Shown one piece after another: positions 48,655 through 59,183 of a stretch of DNA of 64,000 nt. Source of the DNA: Monosporascus cannonballus (taxonomy: Eukaryota; Ascomycota; Sordariomycetes; Xylariales). The translations under genes and the position numbers were made by a program. Where the stretch lies: positions 62,001-126,000 of the forward strand of contig QJNS01000706.1 in NCBI GenBank assembly GCA_004154925.1, in the 5' to 3' direction. A model generated the notes under the pieces. It saw nothing but the letters and a program-made list of their open reading frames with translations. It was not told the DNA's origin and ran no database searches. Every line of letters starts with the position of its first letter. Positions within the stretch are counted from its first letter, which is position 1.

Positions 48655-51600
48655 ACTATTATACAAATATAAATTAAAACCTTACATAGCGACAAATGCC
48701 CAAAATCAGGATTTCGCCTATAATAACTGAAAAGTTTTAGGCAAAATTAATTATTTCGAAATCTTTGTCTAAAAATAATACTAAACGATTAATTTCGACA
48801 TTATTTTATTTAGAAATTGCGATATAATCTCAAAATTACTATAAATACACTAGTACGATATTTTAATTAATAAAGGCATTAGCTAAACAAAATTCGCCTA
48901 TTATTTCGCTAACAAGTAGAAGAAAAACTTAAAATTTTAACATTTAATCGAAAGTGTTAACGAATATAAGCATAAAAATACGACAAATAGCTTACTATGT
49001 AAAAAGATAAAACATAAAATAATAAGTATTAAAAAACGTCTCGTTATTATTATTAAGATGAAATGCAAGTAATTAAATAACGATTAAATTACTTATATTT
49101 CATCTTAAAAATTAGAAGACTTAACTAATATGCGATTATAATATTATAAAAATGAATATCTTCTGAAAAAAAAACTTAATACGAAATTACTCAAATATAG
49201 CGAATAGAATTACGAAATAATCCTAAAAAAAGTGTTTTTAAGGAGGTTTTACCTTATTTACAACATTAACGAAAACAAATTACGCGTTTTCAAAAAAATA
49301 TTTAAAAGGTTGATTACAAAAAAAATAAATTCGACTTTTAAAATAGCCGATAAATTACTTCATAATTTTTGTACTTTAAAAAAGGCAATTATAACTTATA
49401 ATCTATAAGATAAACAAAGATATAATACTAACCACAAAACTGAAAGATTAACAATTTCAAATTCTAATTAGGGTTTGGACACTTTAATCCACCTTATAAG
49501 GACTAGCTGTATATATTATTACAATTACTCCCCTCTTTTGATAAAGTTGTCCCGATTTTAGGATTGGATAAAGTATTAAACCGCTAAGGCTTTATTGCGC
49601 TCTATGAGCATATAACGCGATCGGACCTTTCGCGCTGACCACCTGCCGAATGCCAGCGGTTAAAATCTTTTCGGTTTGCCTCCTAGTTTTATTTAGCTTA
49701 TAGCCGCCCCTGTAGAGATCGAATTTTGCCTCCGATATGTCGCCGAAATAGCGCCGAACTGGCTGATGTACTCAACAGGGGTTTGGAATAATTATAAAAT
49801 AAGCGAAAGTACAATACTAATTACAAGACCAAAAGATTAACAATTCTAAACCCCAATTAGAGTTGTAACATCCTAATCCACTATATAAAAACTAGCTGCG
49901 CATAGTATTACAAATTTATTATCGATAACGAAATAAAATTATTATAACAGTCCAATATTATTAGCCTTAATTTTAAAAATAAAAAACGAATTTTATGAAA
50001 TAAAATATTTAATAATATTTAATTTTAAACATAAATATAACCTTATTAAAATAAAATAAACATAAATAAAAAATGATATTTAAAACGAAATACGGAATAT
50101 TTAAATATTTAATTATATTAATAAAATATCCGAACGCATTAATAGTTTTTTAACGAATAATTAATTATATATTAGAAAAATACTTCGACATTTTTATTAT
50201 GTGCTACCTTGACGGAATTCCTATTTATTCGCAAAGAGAATAAGTACATATAAAATACGTTTATAAGGTTTTTCAAGCTTTACAAAATGCCAAATTGCTA
50301 ATTAAAATAGAAAAAAACAATTTTATAGAAACAAAATAAAATAGCTAGAATATATGGTTGTCTAAAATATATCAGAATAACTCCGAAAAATGGCTATAAT
50401 TACAAAATAACAAACGTTAACAATAATTAAAAAGGTGCAAGGTTTCCTTAAATTTGTCAATTACTATAAAAAGTTCATCCGAAAGTTTAGCAAAATTACT
50501 CTACTCCTAACCAATTTTACTAAAAAAAGTTTATATAGACGCTATAAGCAGCAAAAGCATTCTAAGAAATTAAGAATACGATTATTAACCATTTAATATT
50601 AATTATATACGATTTAAAACGCCTTATTAAATTAACAACCGATATTTCGAATTATATATTAATATTAATAATAGAAGAATAAAATAATTAAAGGAAATTA
50701 CACTTCATGATATTGTTTTTATACAAATTAAAAAGAACAGAATTTAATTACGTTATTTTAAATAAAGACTTTATCGCTATTATTATGATATTTTTAAAAT
50801 TTCAGCATTTCTTTTAAAAACTCTTTGTCTTAAATTAATGTTTACACGAATTATCAAAATCATACTGATTTTATTACGACCAAAAAGCTTACAAAATGAT
50901 AATTGAAATAGATAAAAAAATATAGCAAATTTGAATGTCCTTCTTATTTATAAAAAGGGTTTAAAAAAGGCAAAACAAATATTTTAAATAAAAAACCAGA
51001 TTTCGAATAAAAGTTAATCAAAATGAAATATATAATTTTCGACATTACTTTAAAAAGATGCCTATGATTATAATACATTACGACGATACGGACTATTTTA
51101 TACGACATATATGAAAAGCTCAAAAAATATAAGAATAATTTATTAAAAAAAATTATAAATTGTAGAAAATATCAAATGGTTTTAATAGACAATATATATA
51201 AATATTAGTTATACAGATATCTGAGAATTTATACAACCGTTAAACGATATTAACACACCTATGATTTTCTTCAAATGAAAACAATAATTTAAAAAGTTCG
51301 ATAATAATATAACTTTTATAATAAGACTAAAGTATAACAGTTTAAAGTTTATAAAAAATTACAACTATTACCGATTTTAAAAAGATTATAATATTTGATT
51401 ATCATGGATTTTATTACCAATTTTCCTTTATCTAGAAGTTTAATAGCAAAAATACCGTATAATAACATTTTCGTTCTTGTTAATCGATTTATAAACTGTT
51501 TTTATATTTTTTACATTATTATAAATGTACTAATATAAAATACATAATATATATTTATTAAAAAGTATTTTTAATATTTATCGATTATTACGCAAAATTA

Positions 51601-52255
51601 TGTTAAACCTATATATTACGTTTATTTCTAAATGTTAGCAAAACAATATAATACAAATGGGCTTAAATTATAAATTATCCAGGGTATTTAGACCTTAATC
51701 AAAAGGTTAAATAAAACCGTTAAACTCAATGCTAAAAGCATAATTGTGATATTATATCAATTATGAACAGAATAATTAGGTTTAAAAAATTATCTATTAT
51801 TTAGTTAGCTTAAAATATTAATTACTATAGTAATATTAAAATCACTGTAATATATACAGATTTTAGATTTATATCGAAGGTTTACAAAAACGCATATAAT
51901 AACCCCATTAATATCAAAATATTTTTTACGTTAAAATAAGTAAAAGAATTATATTAAGAAATAAAAATAGAATTAAAATTCCTACGCAACCAAATAAAGA
52001 AATATTATAACGAAAAACGGTTAAAAGTATTAATTTTCAAAAAGGCAGATATGGTTTATTTTGCTATCAAAAATATTTAAACATAAAAGTTTAGCAAAAC
52101 ATTCTATTTTAAATATATCGGTGTATATAAAATCGCTAAAAAAAATTTCAAAAAATAATTACCAATTAAAGTTTTTATTAAAAATAAATTTTAATTAATC
52201 TTTACGGTTTTTGAATTTAAATTAACGGCAAATACTATTAAAATATATACGGTAT
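48655..52255 (+). pseudogene. E7 pol relic
   Basis: Protease continues at 48655 (TTACATAGCGACAAATGCCC matches the E1 protease region). RT begins near 49250, is interrupted by the TRIM at 49405-49912 and continues with a CYLDG box near 50205, where YLDD is expected. RNase H follows (about 50540-51000), then integrase (about 51100-51950; FDFI-like and VNRF stretches near 51400-51490) and the GPY region to 52255. The chromodomain itself is cut off. It is more decayed than E1 or E4, as expected for the host of later insertions. Confidence 0.7.
49405..49912 (-). mobile_element. 508-bp TRIM (miniature LTR retrotransposon) in E7 RT
   Basis: Direct terminal repeats of exactly 119 bp (49405-49523 and 49794-49912) flank a 270-bp interior. 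A purine tract AAAAGAGGGGAGTAAT lies, in reverse, directly beside the left repeat, giving minus orientation. Flanks are AATCT (49400-49404) and AATTT (49913-49917), a 5-bp duplication with one transition. The interior has no ORF and is GC-balanced (CCTGCCGAATGCCAGCGG), unlike its surroundings. Size and structure fit TRIM elements, which move only in trans. Confidence 0.8.
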
Positions 52256-52541
52256 TGAAGTGGGCCGGGGTGTTACACTCATGATCAGGTTCGACTGATC
52301 AGAAAGCTCGGGTCTCGCATATATATTAAGACGTTCTTTTTCGCCATGAGTTCAACCCCCAGGTATCATCAGTCGCCATCACCACTTAGCATATTTTCTG
52401 CTACTTCAGTTATCGAGGTTCAATACTAGCAATATAATCGGATTAAGTTTTTCATCTTGATAATCCCATTCCGTACTGTGATATAAAATGATCATCCTCA
52501 CTAATTAAGACCAATTCTCTCCCCCTCCTCACCCCAATTCA
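52256..52541 (+). repeat. TIR-bearing dispersed repeat B, copy 1
   Basis: Starts TGAAGTGGGCCGGGGTGTTAC and ends about ACCCCAATTCA. A reversed copy lies at 58476-59174. The two share GTCAGAAAGC, TTCTTTTTCGCCAT, GTTCAACCCC and AATCCCATTCCGTACTGTG. It truncates E7 at its 3' end. A clear duplication is not seen here, and the right end carries a C/T-rich insertion of about 13 bp. Confidence 0.7.
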
Positions 52542-53030
52542 ATATTTACTGTTATATTATCCATATTATAAAAAAGATTAATATAATAATTATAAATATT
52601 TGAAATATTATATAAAAAATATAACCCGAAATAAAATCGAATACACTATAATAAATGTTATTATTAAATATATTATTATTTTAATATATTTAAAATAAAT
52701 TCGAAAAATATTTATTAATAAAATTCTTAATATATTATTTAATAATAATATTTTTAAAATGTTTAATACTTTAACTTTAAACATATTAATAAAATATAAT
52801 ACTTAATAAATAATTACGAAATTTGTAAAATGATAATAATATAAATAAAATTAAAAATAATTTTGATATATTAAAATAAAATTCAATATTTTAAATATGA
52901 CAAAATAAGACATAGAATTATTAAATATAAATATTTAAATAATTGAAATAAAATAAGGAAATACTTATATTTAAAACTTTTTTTTAAAAGGCTAAAAGAA
53001 AATAATAATTAAATAATGGCCACATTTACT
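52542..53030. other. A/T-only stretch with few CpG
   Basis: Nearly all A and T with hardly any CpG, unlike the other AT-rich parts, which keep CpG. No gene or repeat recognised. The different dinucleotide use suggests older decay or loss of methylated CpG on top of RIP. Confidence 0.45.
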
Positions 53031-53400
53031 AAAAAGCAGATACACAGCTCTGAAGGGTATATTAACTTGTAAAAAGCTAGGAAGTGGTGGTCCCACTTGG
53101 TGTGTGTAATCTACCAATATAGAGCTTCGGAAAGGAATAACAATCACTCGAAAACCTCAGCTAGAGATGTCCTTTTCTATAATATACCCTCTGATCTTTT
53201 TGTAGTTATAACAAAAGATTACCCCATGGGCACTCCCTAGATTTAATGCTTTCGTAAAGCTATATGTAATAAATAATATGTATAGAGCTTTGTAATTCGT
53301 AATAATAATAAAAGTTAAAGCTGCAATTATAAGCATAGCTTTCCCGGATTTACCCTTTGTTGAAAAACTAGCGCCTAAGAGTATAAATTAACTAATTGAA
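53031..53400. other. Island of mixed composition, unidentified
   Basis: About 370 bp with normal CpA/TpG use (GGAAGTGGTGGTCCCACTTGG, minus its last base, near 53083). A 10-nt inverted pair, GGGTATATTA at 53055-53064 and TAATATACCC at 53180-53189, lies within. It has no ORF of note. It may be a short insertion that escaped RIP, but no ends or duplication could be fixed. Confidence 0.35.
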
Positions 53401-53464
53401 AGGATAATATATGTTCCTTTTTATTGCCGCGTTAAATGTTCTTACGGGCGAATTCTTTCGGATA

Positions 53465-53485
53465 ATATATATATATATATATATA
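53465..53485. repeat. (AT)n microsatellite
   Basis: About ten AT units in a row in the flank of E8. No further significance seen. Confidence 0.8.
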
Positions 53486-53724
53486 AAGTAATAAATTATT
53501 ATATATCCGATTGTAAGTCGTATTTAATTGTTAATAAAATCGTTTCGATCGCATATTATAAGTTTTTAAAGTAATAACGTCGGCATATAATATAACGTGT
53601 AAAATTCTTTTTTAATTACTTCCCTGTTCATTTTCATTTTTTATTAAAATTCGTATTTTCATACGTTAAAAAACTTTTTTTTAGTAATATCGGCGGCTAA
53701 GCCTATTACGGCAATTATTTTCCT

Positions 53725-53905
53725 AGAACGTACATAGCCTTACGGTACGTTTTAGGGAGCCAGCGGTACGTTAGTCGATTAGCGAAATAAAGGTAACGAT
53801 ATTCGCCGTTTAGTTCGGATAAGCTTATTCTCGTTATTTCCGGTAAACGTCCTCCAAAAATTACGTACGTTCCGTACGAATGTCTTCGTTTTAATTATTC
53901 TCGTT
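53725..53905 (-). pseudogene. Stop-free trace in the E8 flank, unidentified
   Basis: The minus frame is open for about 60 codons and reads LKRRHSYGTYVIFGGRLPEI, then SLSELNGEYRYLYFANRLTY, then RWLPKTYRKAMYVLGK before TAA. Intact Trp and Cys-poor but diverse residues in AT-rich DNA suggest old coding sequence. I recognise no family. E8 was inserted about 180 bp away at TATTA. Confidence 0.3.
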
Positions 53906-54084
53906 AATATATAATCATTAAATATTATTTCCCATATTACTTAAACGGCGTAATAAAGTTCCTAAATATTTCAGTATACACCAATTTTTATAATTCGCGT
54001 TTAATTTATATAAAGTTTAATCGTTTAAAAACGGTAATTAAGAATTATTATACCGCTAACCGCTTTTAAATTTTAGGGATATTA

Positions 54085-54457
54085 TGTGGCGGCTAGGCGG
54101 TTTAACCAACTATTAAACCTTAGTTGTACGGGTTTATGTTAGCAAGAGTATTATAGGATTTTGAGCAATAGATACAGTAACGTGTTACGTCTTTTAATAC
54201 TAAGAATACAGGAGTTATATCATAAACGATTAGCATTAATAAATGTTATAAGCTGGAGTTATTTAAATTATGGAATTAATAAACGTATATATATCCTATG
54301 TCGGCTTATTAGCTTATTATTAGTAAGTTGGTGATCCGGTTTATTGGCTTATTATCAGTAAATTGGTGATCTATTACATAACTTGACCTATTATCTTTTT
54401 TTAGCTTATTTTTATCGGAGACCGTTTCTGGGGGCCGTAATCCGCTAGATTATAATA
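54085..54457 (-). repeat. 3' LTR of E8, with two 35-bp U3 units
   Basis: TGTGGCGGCT...TATAATA, 373 bp. Tandem units at 54303-54337 and 54338-54372, both starting GG.TTATT.GCTTATTAT. Confidence 0.88.
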
Positions 54458-54559
54458 CGACCTCTTTTTTTCCAAAATCTTATCTTAATATTTCTTTTTT
54501 TAATAAATGTTTCGCCTTTTTCCTTTTTATAGCTTTTCGTATTTTTAAGTTTCCTTCCT

Positions 54560-55070
54560 GTAAAACTACTTAACGGGTTTCCCTAGCTAACTTAATTAAG
54601 CTTTAAGATTTCGTTATTATGCCTTGTTTTTTTTGTTTGTTTTTTTCTGACATTTTAATTATCACATAATGGAACAAATTTTTACGTTGCAAGAAATAGA
54701 TACGTAAAGGGCGTTCTTATAATAAAAATGGAATTCCTATATCCATAATTATTCGTTATGTCGCCGAGACTCGTCGATTAAAGAAAAAGAAATTCACGGC
54801 AAAAAAGGCCTTAGCCGAATTTTTGATACGACTTTCTTGTATACGGCGATAGCGTTAACATTATTAATCTAAAGGTGCCAAATTTGTTAACCGGGCCCTT
54901 TAATCGTTAAACGAATTTAACGATTTTGTTTATTTGAAATTAAAGTTTGTGGTCGAAATACAGGTTTTGGATAAGGTAAACGTTATTAATTAAAATACGG
55001 TAAATCAAAGGTTTCCTTTTTTAGATCTTATAAATTGGAATACCATTATTTCGGGTGATTCCGTCGTTAT
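54560..55070 (+). pseudogene. Antisense accessory ORF of E8
   Basis: Plus-strand frame between the E8 chromodomain and 3' LTR. At 54688-54720 it reads CKK-stop-IRKGRSY (C-x2-C-x6-C with the second Cys position now a stop and the third Tyr). It continues NKNGIPISIIIRYVAETRRL, then KKKKFTAKKALAEFLIRLSC, then GAKFVNRAL and SLNEFNDFVYLKLKFVVEIQ. This is the longest alignable copy and it matches E4 and E6 block by block. The Lys/Arg- and Leu-rich part may be a coiled coil. Confidence 0.65.
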
Positions 55071-55089
55071 TAGTGAAAATTCTTTAATA

Positions 55090-58000
55090 GACGTTGGGCG
55101 CCAATAAGATTTTTGGCGGGTTTCTAGGTATTTTCGAGATTCGGATTCTTTTTTTATTTAATTAGATACTAAGTAAGTCCATTTGTTTATGTCGAATATT
55201 TTTTCCACCCTATACGATTGTTCGTCTTTTACCTTTATATCGTTTTGTCTCTTATATATTACGATGATATCTGCCGTTAACTTAAGCCAGAAAATATAGA
55301 AAATCGGATAAAATTTATCCTTAGATAAAGGTTCCAGTTAATATTGATTTTTTAAGATTTTCTTAGCAATTTGGTATGGACCGATATATTTGAAATTGAG
55401 TTTTTTGTTGGATCGTTTTGTTTGGATATTTTTTATGGCTAAAAAGACTATTTCCCCCTTTTCGAAAAATGATCCTTTTAATTTTTTCAGGTTATTATAT
55501 TTGCTTATTTAATTTTGTACGAATTTTAAATCTGTTTTTATTTCGTGATATAATTATTATAATTATTCTGACATAAAGATTACTTTAATATTAATTAAAC
55601 CGTCGTTATGTGCTTTTTTATAAATTTTTAAGGTAAAATCAAAATTAACGTTTACAAGTATTATTTTGTTATTTTCGTAAAAACTGGTATTATAAATTAA
55701 CTAGATAATAAATGATTTTTTAACCCAGTTATCTTATTCTAAATTAATATAATATCGGAAGTAAAGTTCCGAAATTTAATTTATTTAATTTATTTATTTA
55801 TTTGTCAATTTTTTTTAAAAATATTAAATAATTCATAATTTAGGCAGATTTATACTATGAGGCTTTATCACAACTTAAATACAAATATTAATCCTTCATT
55901 TAAAATAATTTCAATTCGTAATCCGTATATGCTGAAAATATGTCTAAAAATGTATGCTATTTGTTTGACGTTTATTTCTTTATGATATAGTAAAAAAATA
56001 AAAAGATGTTATAAATAAATCGACGATAACGAAAATGCTATCGTAATGTACTCTCGTAGTAGAACTTTTTAACATAAGAAATTTGGTAATAAAATCGAAT
56101 ATACCTAAATATTATAATTGCTTTGTAACTGGTAATAGCTGTAACTTTCTATAGAATTTATATTATCGAACTTTTCTTCTAGTGGAAATATCGCTTTGCT
56201 GGATTATTTTCTGTATTTTTAATTGTATTTTAAAAAAGCAATATATGCGTTAAAGCCGTTTTAAAGTTTTGTAAATCCCTGGACTTCTTTATAGCTGATA
56301 TTCGTATATATTTCGTATTAAATCCTTTTCGTATTTTTCTAGGACCTGCATTTTGTCCTTTTTTGATTTTAAAAAAAACTATCGTTATATTGCTAGATTC
56401 TCTTATACACATTGCTAGGCATTACCCGAATTCTCGCAATTTGTTTCGGGCGTAAATGTTTTTTATAATGGTATTAAAAATTATATAGCTAACTTTAACC
56501 AATTTTTTTCGAGATTTGATCGTTTGCTTAAAATATCGACTTTGCCGTTTTTTAAGCCTTTTTTATAAATAATAACGAAGTCGAAGTTCGCCAATTCCTT
56601 TACGTATTTTAATTATTATTCTGTAAATTTCTTAATCGTAATCAAACAGGTAAAACTTTGATAATTTATATAAATTTAATCCGGTATAAGTTTTCTTTTA
56701 AGAAGTATCTCAACTTTTGGAAAGCTATAATAATGGCCATAAATTCCTTATCTGGAATGCCGTAATTAAGCTCCGCCTTTTTTAACTTATATAAAAAGAA
56801 TGTAATAGAATGAAATTTCCTTTAATTATCTCGTTATTTGATTATTATATTTAATACGTAATCCGAAGTAACGGCATTTCGCTTAACGAAACCGGTTAAA
56901 TTATATATAATTAATATTGGTTTGCTGGTAATTATAATTTTGATGTTTTAAAACGTTTTTTCTATTTTGAGCGTCTATTTAAACTTTCTTTTTCGTAAGA
57001 TTCGTTAAGAGTATGGTTATCCTACTAAAATTTCGAATAAACTTTCTATAATAATTAGCGAATCCAAGGAATACCTATGCCTCCTTAACCGTCGTGGATG
57101 TTTGTTATTTTGTAACTGCAGCAATTTTCTTAGAGTTTATCCTAATATGTCCTAGGGTAATGATATGTCCTAGATATTTTATTTTTTTATGCGTAAAATT
57201 AACTTTTTTTGCGTTAATAAAAAATCTTAGGTTCTATAAAACTTAACAAACTTTATGAACGTATCATATATATTTTTTTCGTTTTTTAAATAATATAAAT
57301 ATCGTTAAAATAATATATAACAAAGATATTAAGCTATTTTCGTAACATATGGTTAACCGTCCGTTAGAAAGTGCTTAATATATTCGTTAATCTTATTGGC
57401 GTAATTATATATTTAATAATCTGTATCTCGTTTTAACAGCTTTTTTGATTTATAGTCTTTTTAATATTAATAACATTATATTTATTTTTAAGATCGAATT
57501 CCGTAAAGTATTAGGTTCTGTAAAGTCTGTTTTTTATTTTTGTGATTAAAGATAATGATATTCGATTTTTAATAATTATATCGTTTAATTGTCGATAGTT
57601 AACTATAAGTTATAATTTTTCGTTTTTTTTTGATGCGAAAATTCTTAGATATTTTGCAAATGATTTCGAAAGTCGAATCGATTCCTTTTATAACCGATTT
57701 TCTAGGTACTTTTTAAAACCGCGCAATTTATCTTTATTAAGTTTCTAATTACGCCAAAATTTCGTTGGAGGATTTTTTAAAAATTATCTTATAATTTTAT
57801 TTGCCACATTTTAACAATTTCGTATTAATCTTTTGTTTTGAAAAAGTTACTTATATCGCTAGTATTATAATAATATATTGGTTAATTTTTTTAAATTTTC
57901 ATGCTGTTGTTCTAAATCGTTATTTAATTACTTTAATTTCGTTTTAATAATAATAACAATACGTTATATATTTCTTTCATATCGAGTTTTTCTTTTATAT

Positions 58001-58475
58001 TTTAACGTTTTAGGTAATAAGTTATCTGGTATATATTTATTCCTATATTTATCGCTATGTCTGATTAAATATTAAAATCTTACTTTTTTATCCGTTAATA
58101 AGATATAAGATATAAGATGAAATTTATCTAATTAGTTTTTTTATTAATTCAAATTCCATATTGCGTATTTATCGTAATCTTAAGATTAGATCGTAAGTTT
58201 TAAATAAAACGATATCGAAATTAATTGTTCTATATCGTTTTTAAATAAAAGTTTCGAAAAAATTAATTTCGCATATAATTTTCCCGTTATCGTAAGTAAA
58301 TCCCCAATTTTCGGAGTTCGTAATTATATCAGATTTTAATTTATATTTTTATTATAATTTAAATATGTTAATTATGTTTAATATAATATATTTATTGCCC
58401 AAAATTCCGTAATTTATTATTGCAATATATTAATACGTTCTTATTTATATATTTAATGTAATTAAGTTATTAAAC
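55090..58475 (-). pseudogene. E8 pol relic: protease to chromodomain
   Basis: Read in reverse, the chromodomain near 55090-55180 contains SENT-stop-K and AKNLI; integrase lies at about 55300-56500, RNase H to 57100 and RT to about 57800 (motif region around 57590-57620). Protease-like sequence runs to the insertion at 58476. The open frames 56230-56412 (minus) and 57878-58075 (plus) have no support as separate genes. Confidence 0.7.
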
Positions 58476-58743
58476 TGAAGTAGGGAGAATTGGTTTTGAT
58501 CAGTGCGGATAACCATCTTATGCCACAGTACGGAATGGGATTGTCGAAAAATAAAAAACTGATTCCCATTATATTAAAGGTGTTGAACCTCAATGACTGA
58601 AAATAGCAGAAGGTATGCTAAGTAGTGATGGTCGCCGAAGATGCCTAGGGGTTGAACCTATGGCGAAAAAGAACTTCTTAATATACATGCGAAGCTCGGG
58701 CTTTCTGACCAGCCGAGCCTGACCATAGGTGTAACACCTCGCC

Positions 58744-59161
58744 TGTAACGAACCTGTCATACACCACCTGGTAGTATGAGCAGTATCCGAAAAGGGTCTT
58801 GATTTGCAGGTAACAATAGGGCGAGGAATAACTCAATATGTTCGTTAAGGAGATTTCACGGTACTCCTTTCTTAATTAGAGAACGGTGCGGTTGCCTCTG
58901 GCTAAGAGCTTAGATTAATAGCTAAAGAGCGGAACTAAGTAGGTGGCTATTTACATAGGAAACCTGAAGTCTTATACCTTCTTCCATTCTACTAATGTGA
59001 TACTGATCTCTTGGATCTGTTAAATCACCCAGATCACAATGATCTGTGTGATCTAATAAATCAGTTAGATCACTCTAAGTCACGTGACTTAGAGTGTGGA
59101 GCTTTTCCCTTTTCTGCAGCCCTGGGGCCTCCAGAACGGGTCTACTCGGGGATCCGTAACA
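58744..59161 (-). repeat. 418-bp solo LTR C inside repeat B
   Basis: In reverse it runs TGTTACGGATCC...GGTTCGTTACA. A perfect TCGCC duplication flanks it (58739-58743, 59162-59166). It is GC-balanced and shows no RIP, so it is one of the youngest insertions. It contains a cluster of GATCT/AGATCA repeats (about 59008-59072) and a 26-bp palindrome. No partner LTR is present, consistent with LTR-LTR recombination. Confidence 0.85.
59071..59096. promoter_or_regulatory. Perfect 26-bp palindrome with a CACGTG core
   Basis: The half-site CACTCTAAGTCAC is followed at once by its exact reverse complement. The centre is the E-box CACGTG, bound by bHLH proteins in fungi. It lies in the U3 side of solo LTR C. 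A regulatory role is inference; it could also form a cruciform. Confidence 0.45.
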
Positions 59162-59183
59162 TCGCCCCACTTCATTATTAATC

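Larger units (their letters stand above)
32640..52255 (+). mobile_element. E7: Ty3/gypsy chromovirus body, host of the right nest, no LTRs seen
   Basis: Plus-strand gag (about 32690-34440) and the start of protease run to 34575, where E6 is inserted. The pol gene resumes at 48655 and reaches the GPY/chromodomain area before ending at 52255 at a TIR-type repeat. E6 is flanked by CTTAG, which belongs to E7 protease sequence also present in E1 (TTAATAAGCTTAGATTATT). A 508-bp TRIM interrupts its RT at 49405-49912. Both ends are missing. Net remaining length is about 5 kb. Confidence 0.8.
58476..59174 (-). repeat. TIR-bearing dispersed repeat B, copy 2, split by a solo LTR
   Basis: Ends TGAAGTAGGGAG and CGCCCCACTTCA are inverted repeats (10 of 12). 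With the 418-bp solo LTR and its 5-bp duplication removed it is 276 bp. Flanks TTATTAAAC (58467-58475) and TTATTAATC (59175-59183) form a 9-bp duplication with one mismatch; E2 has GTTATTAACGGC at the same gag-pol position. A 9-bp duplication with TIRs points to a Mutator-like MITE rather than an LTR. It has kept GC, in contrast to E8. Confidence 0.7.
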
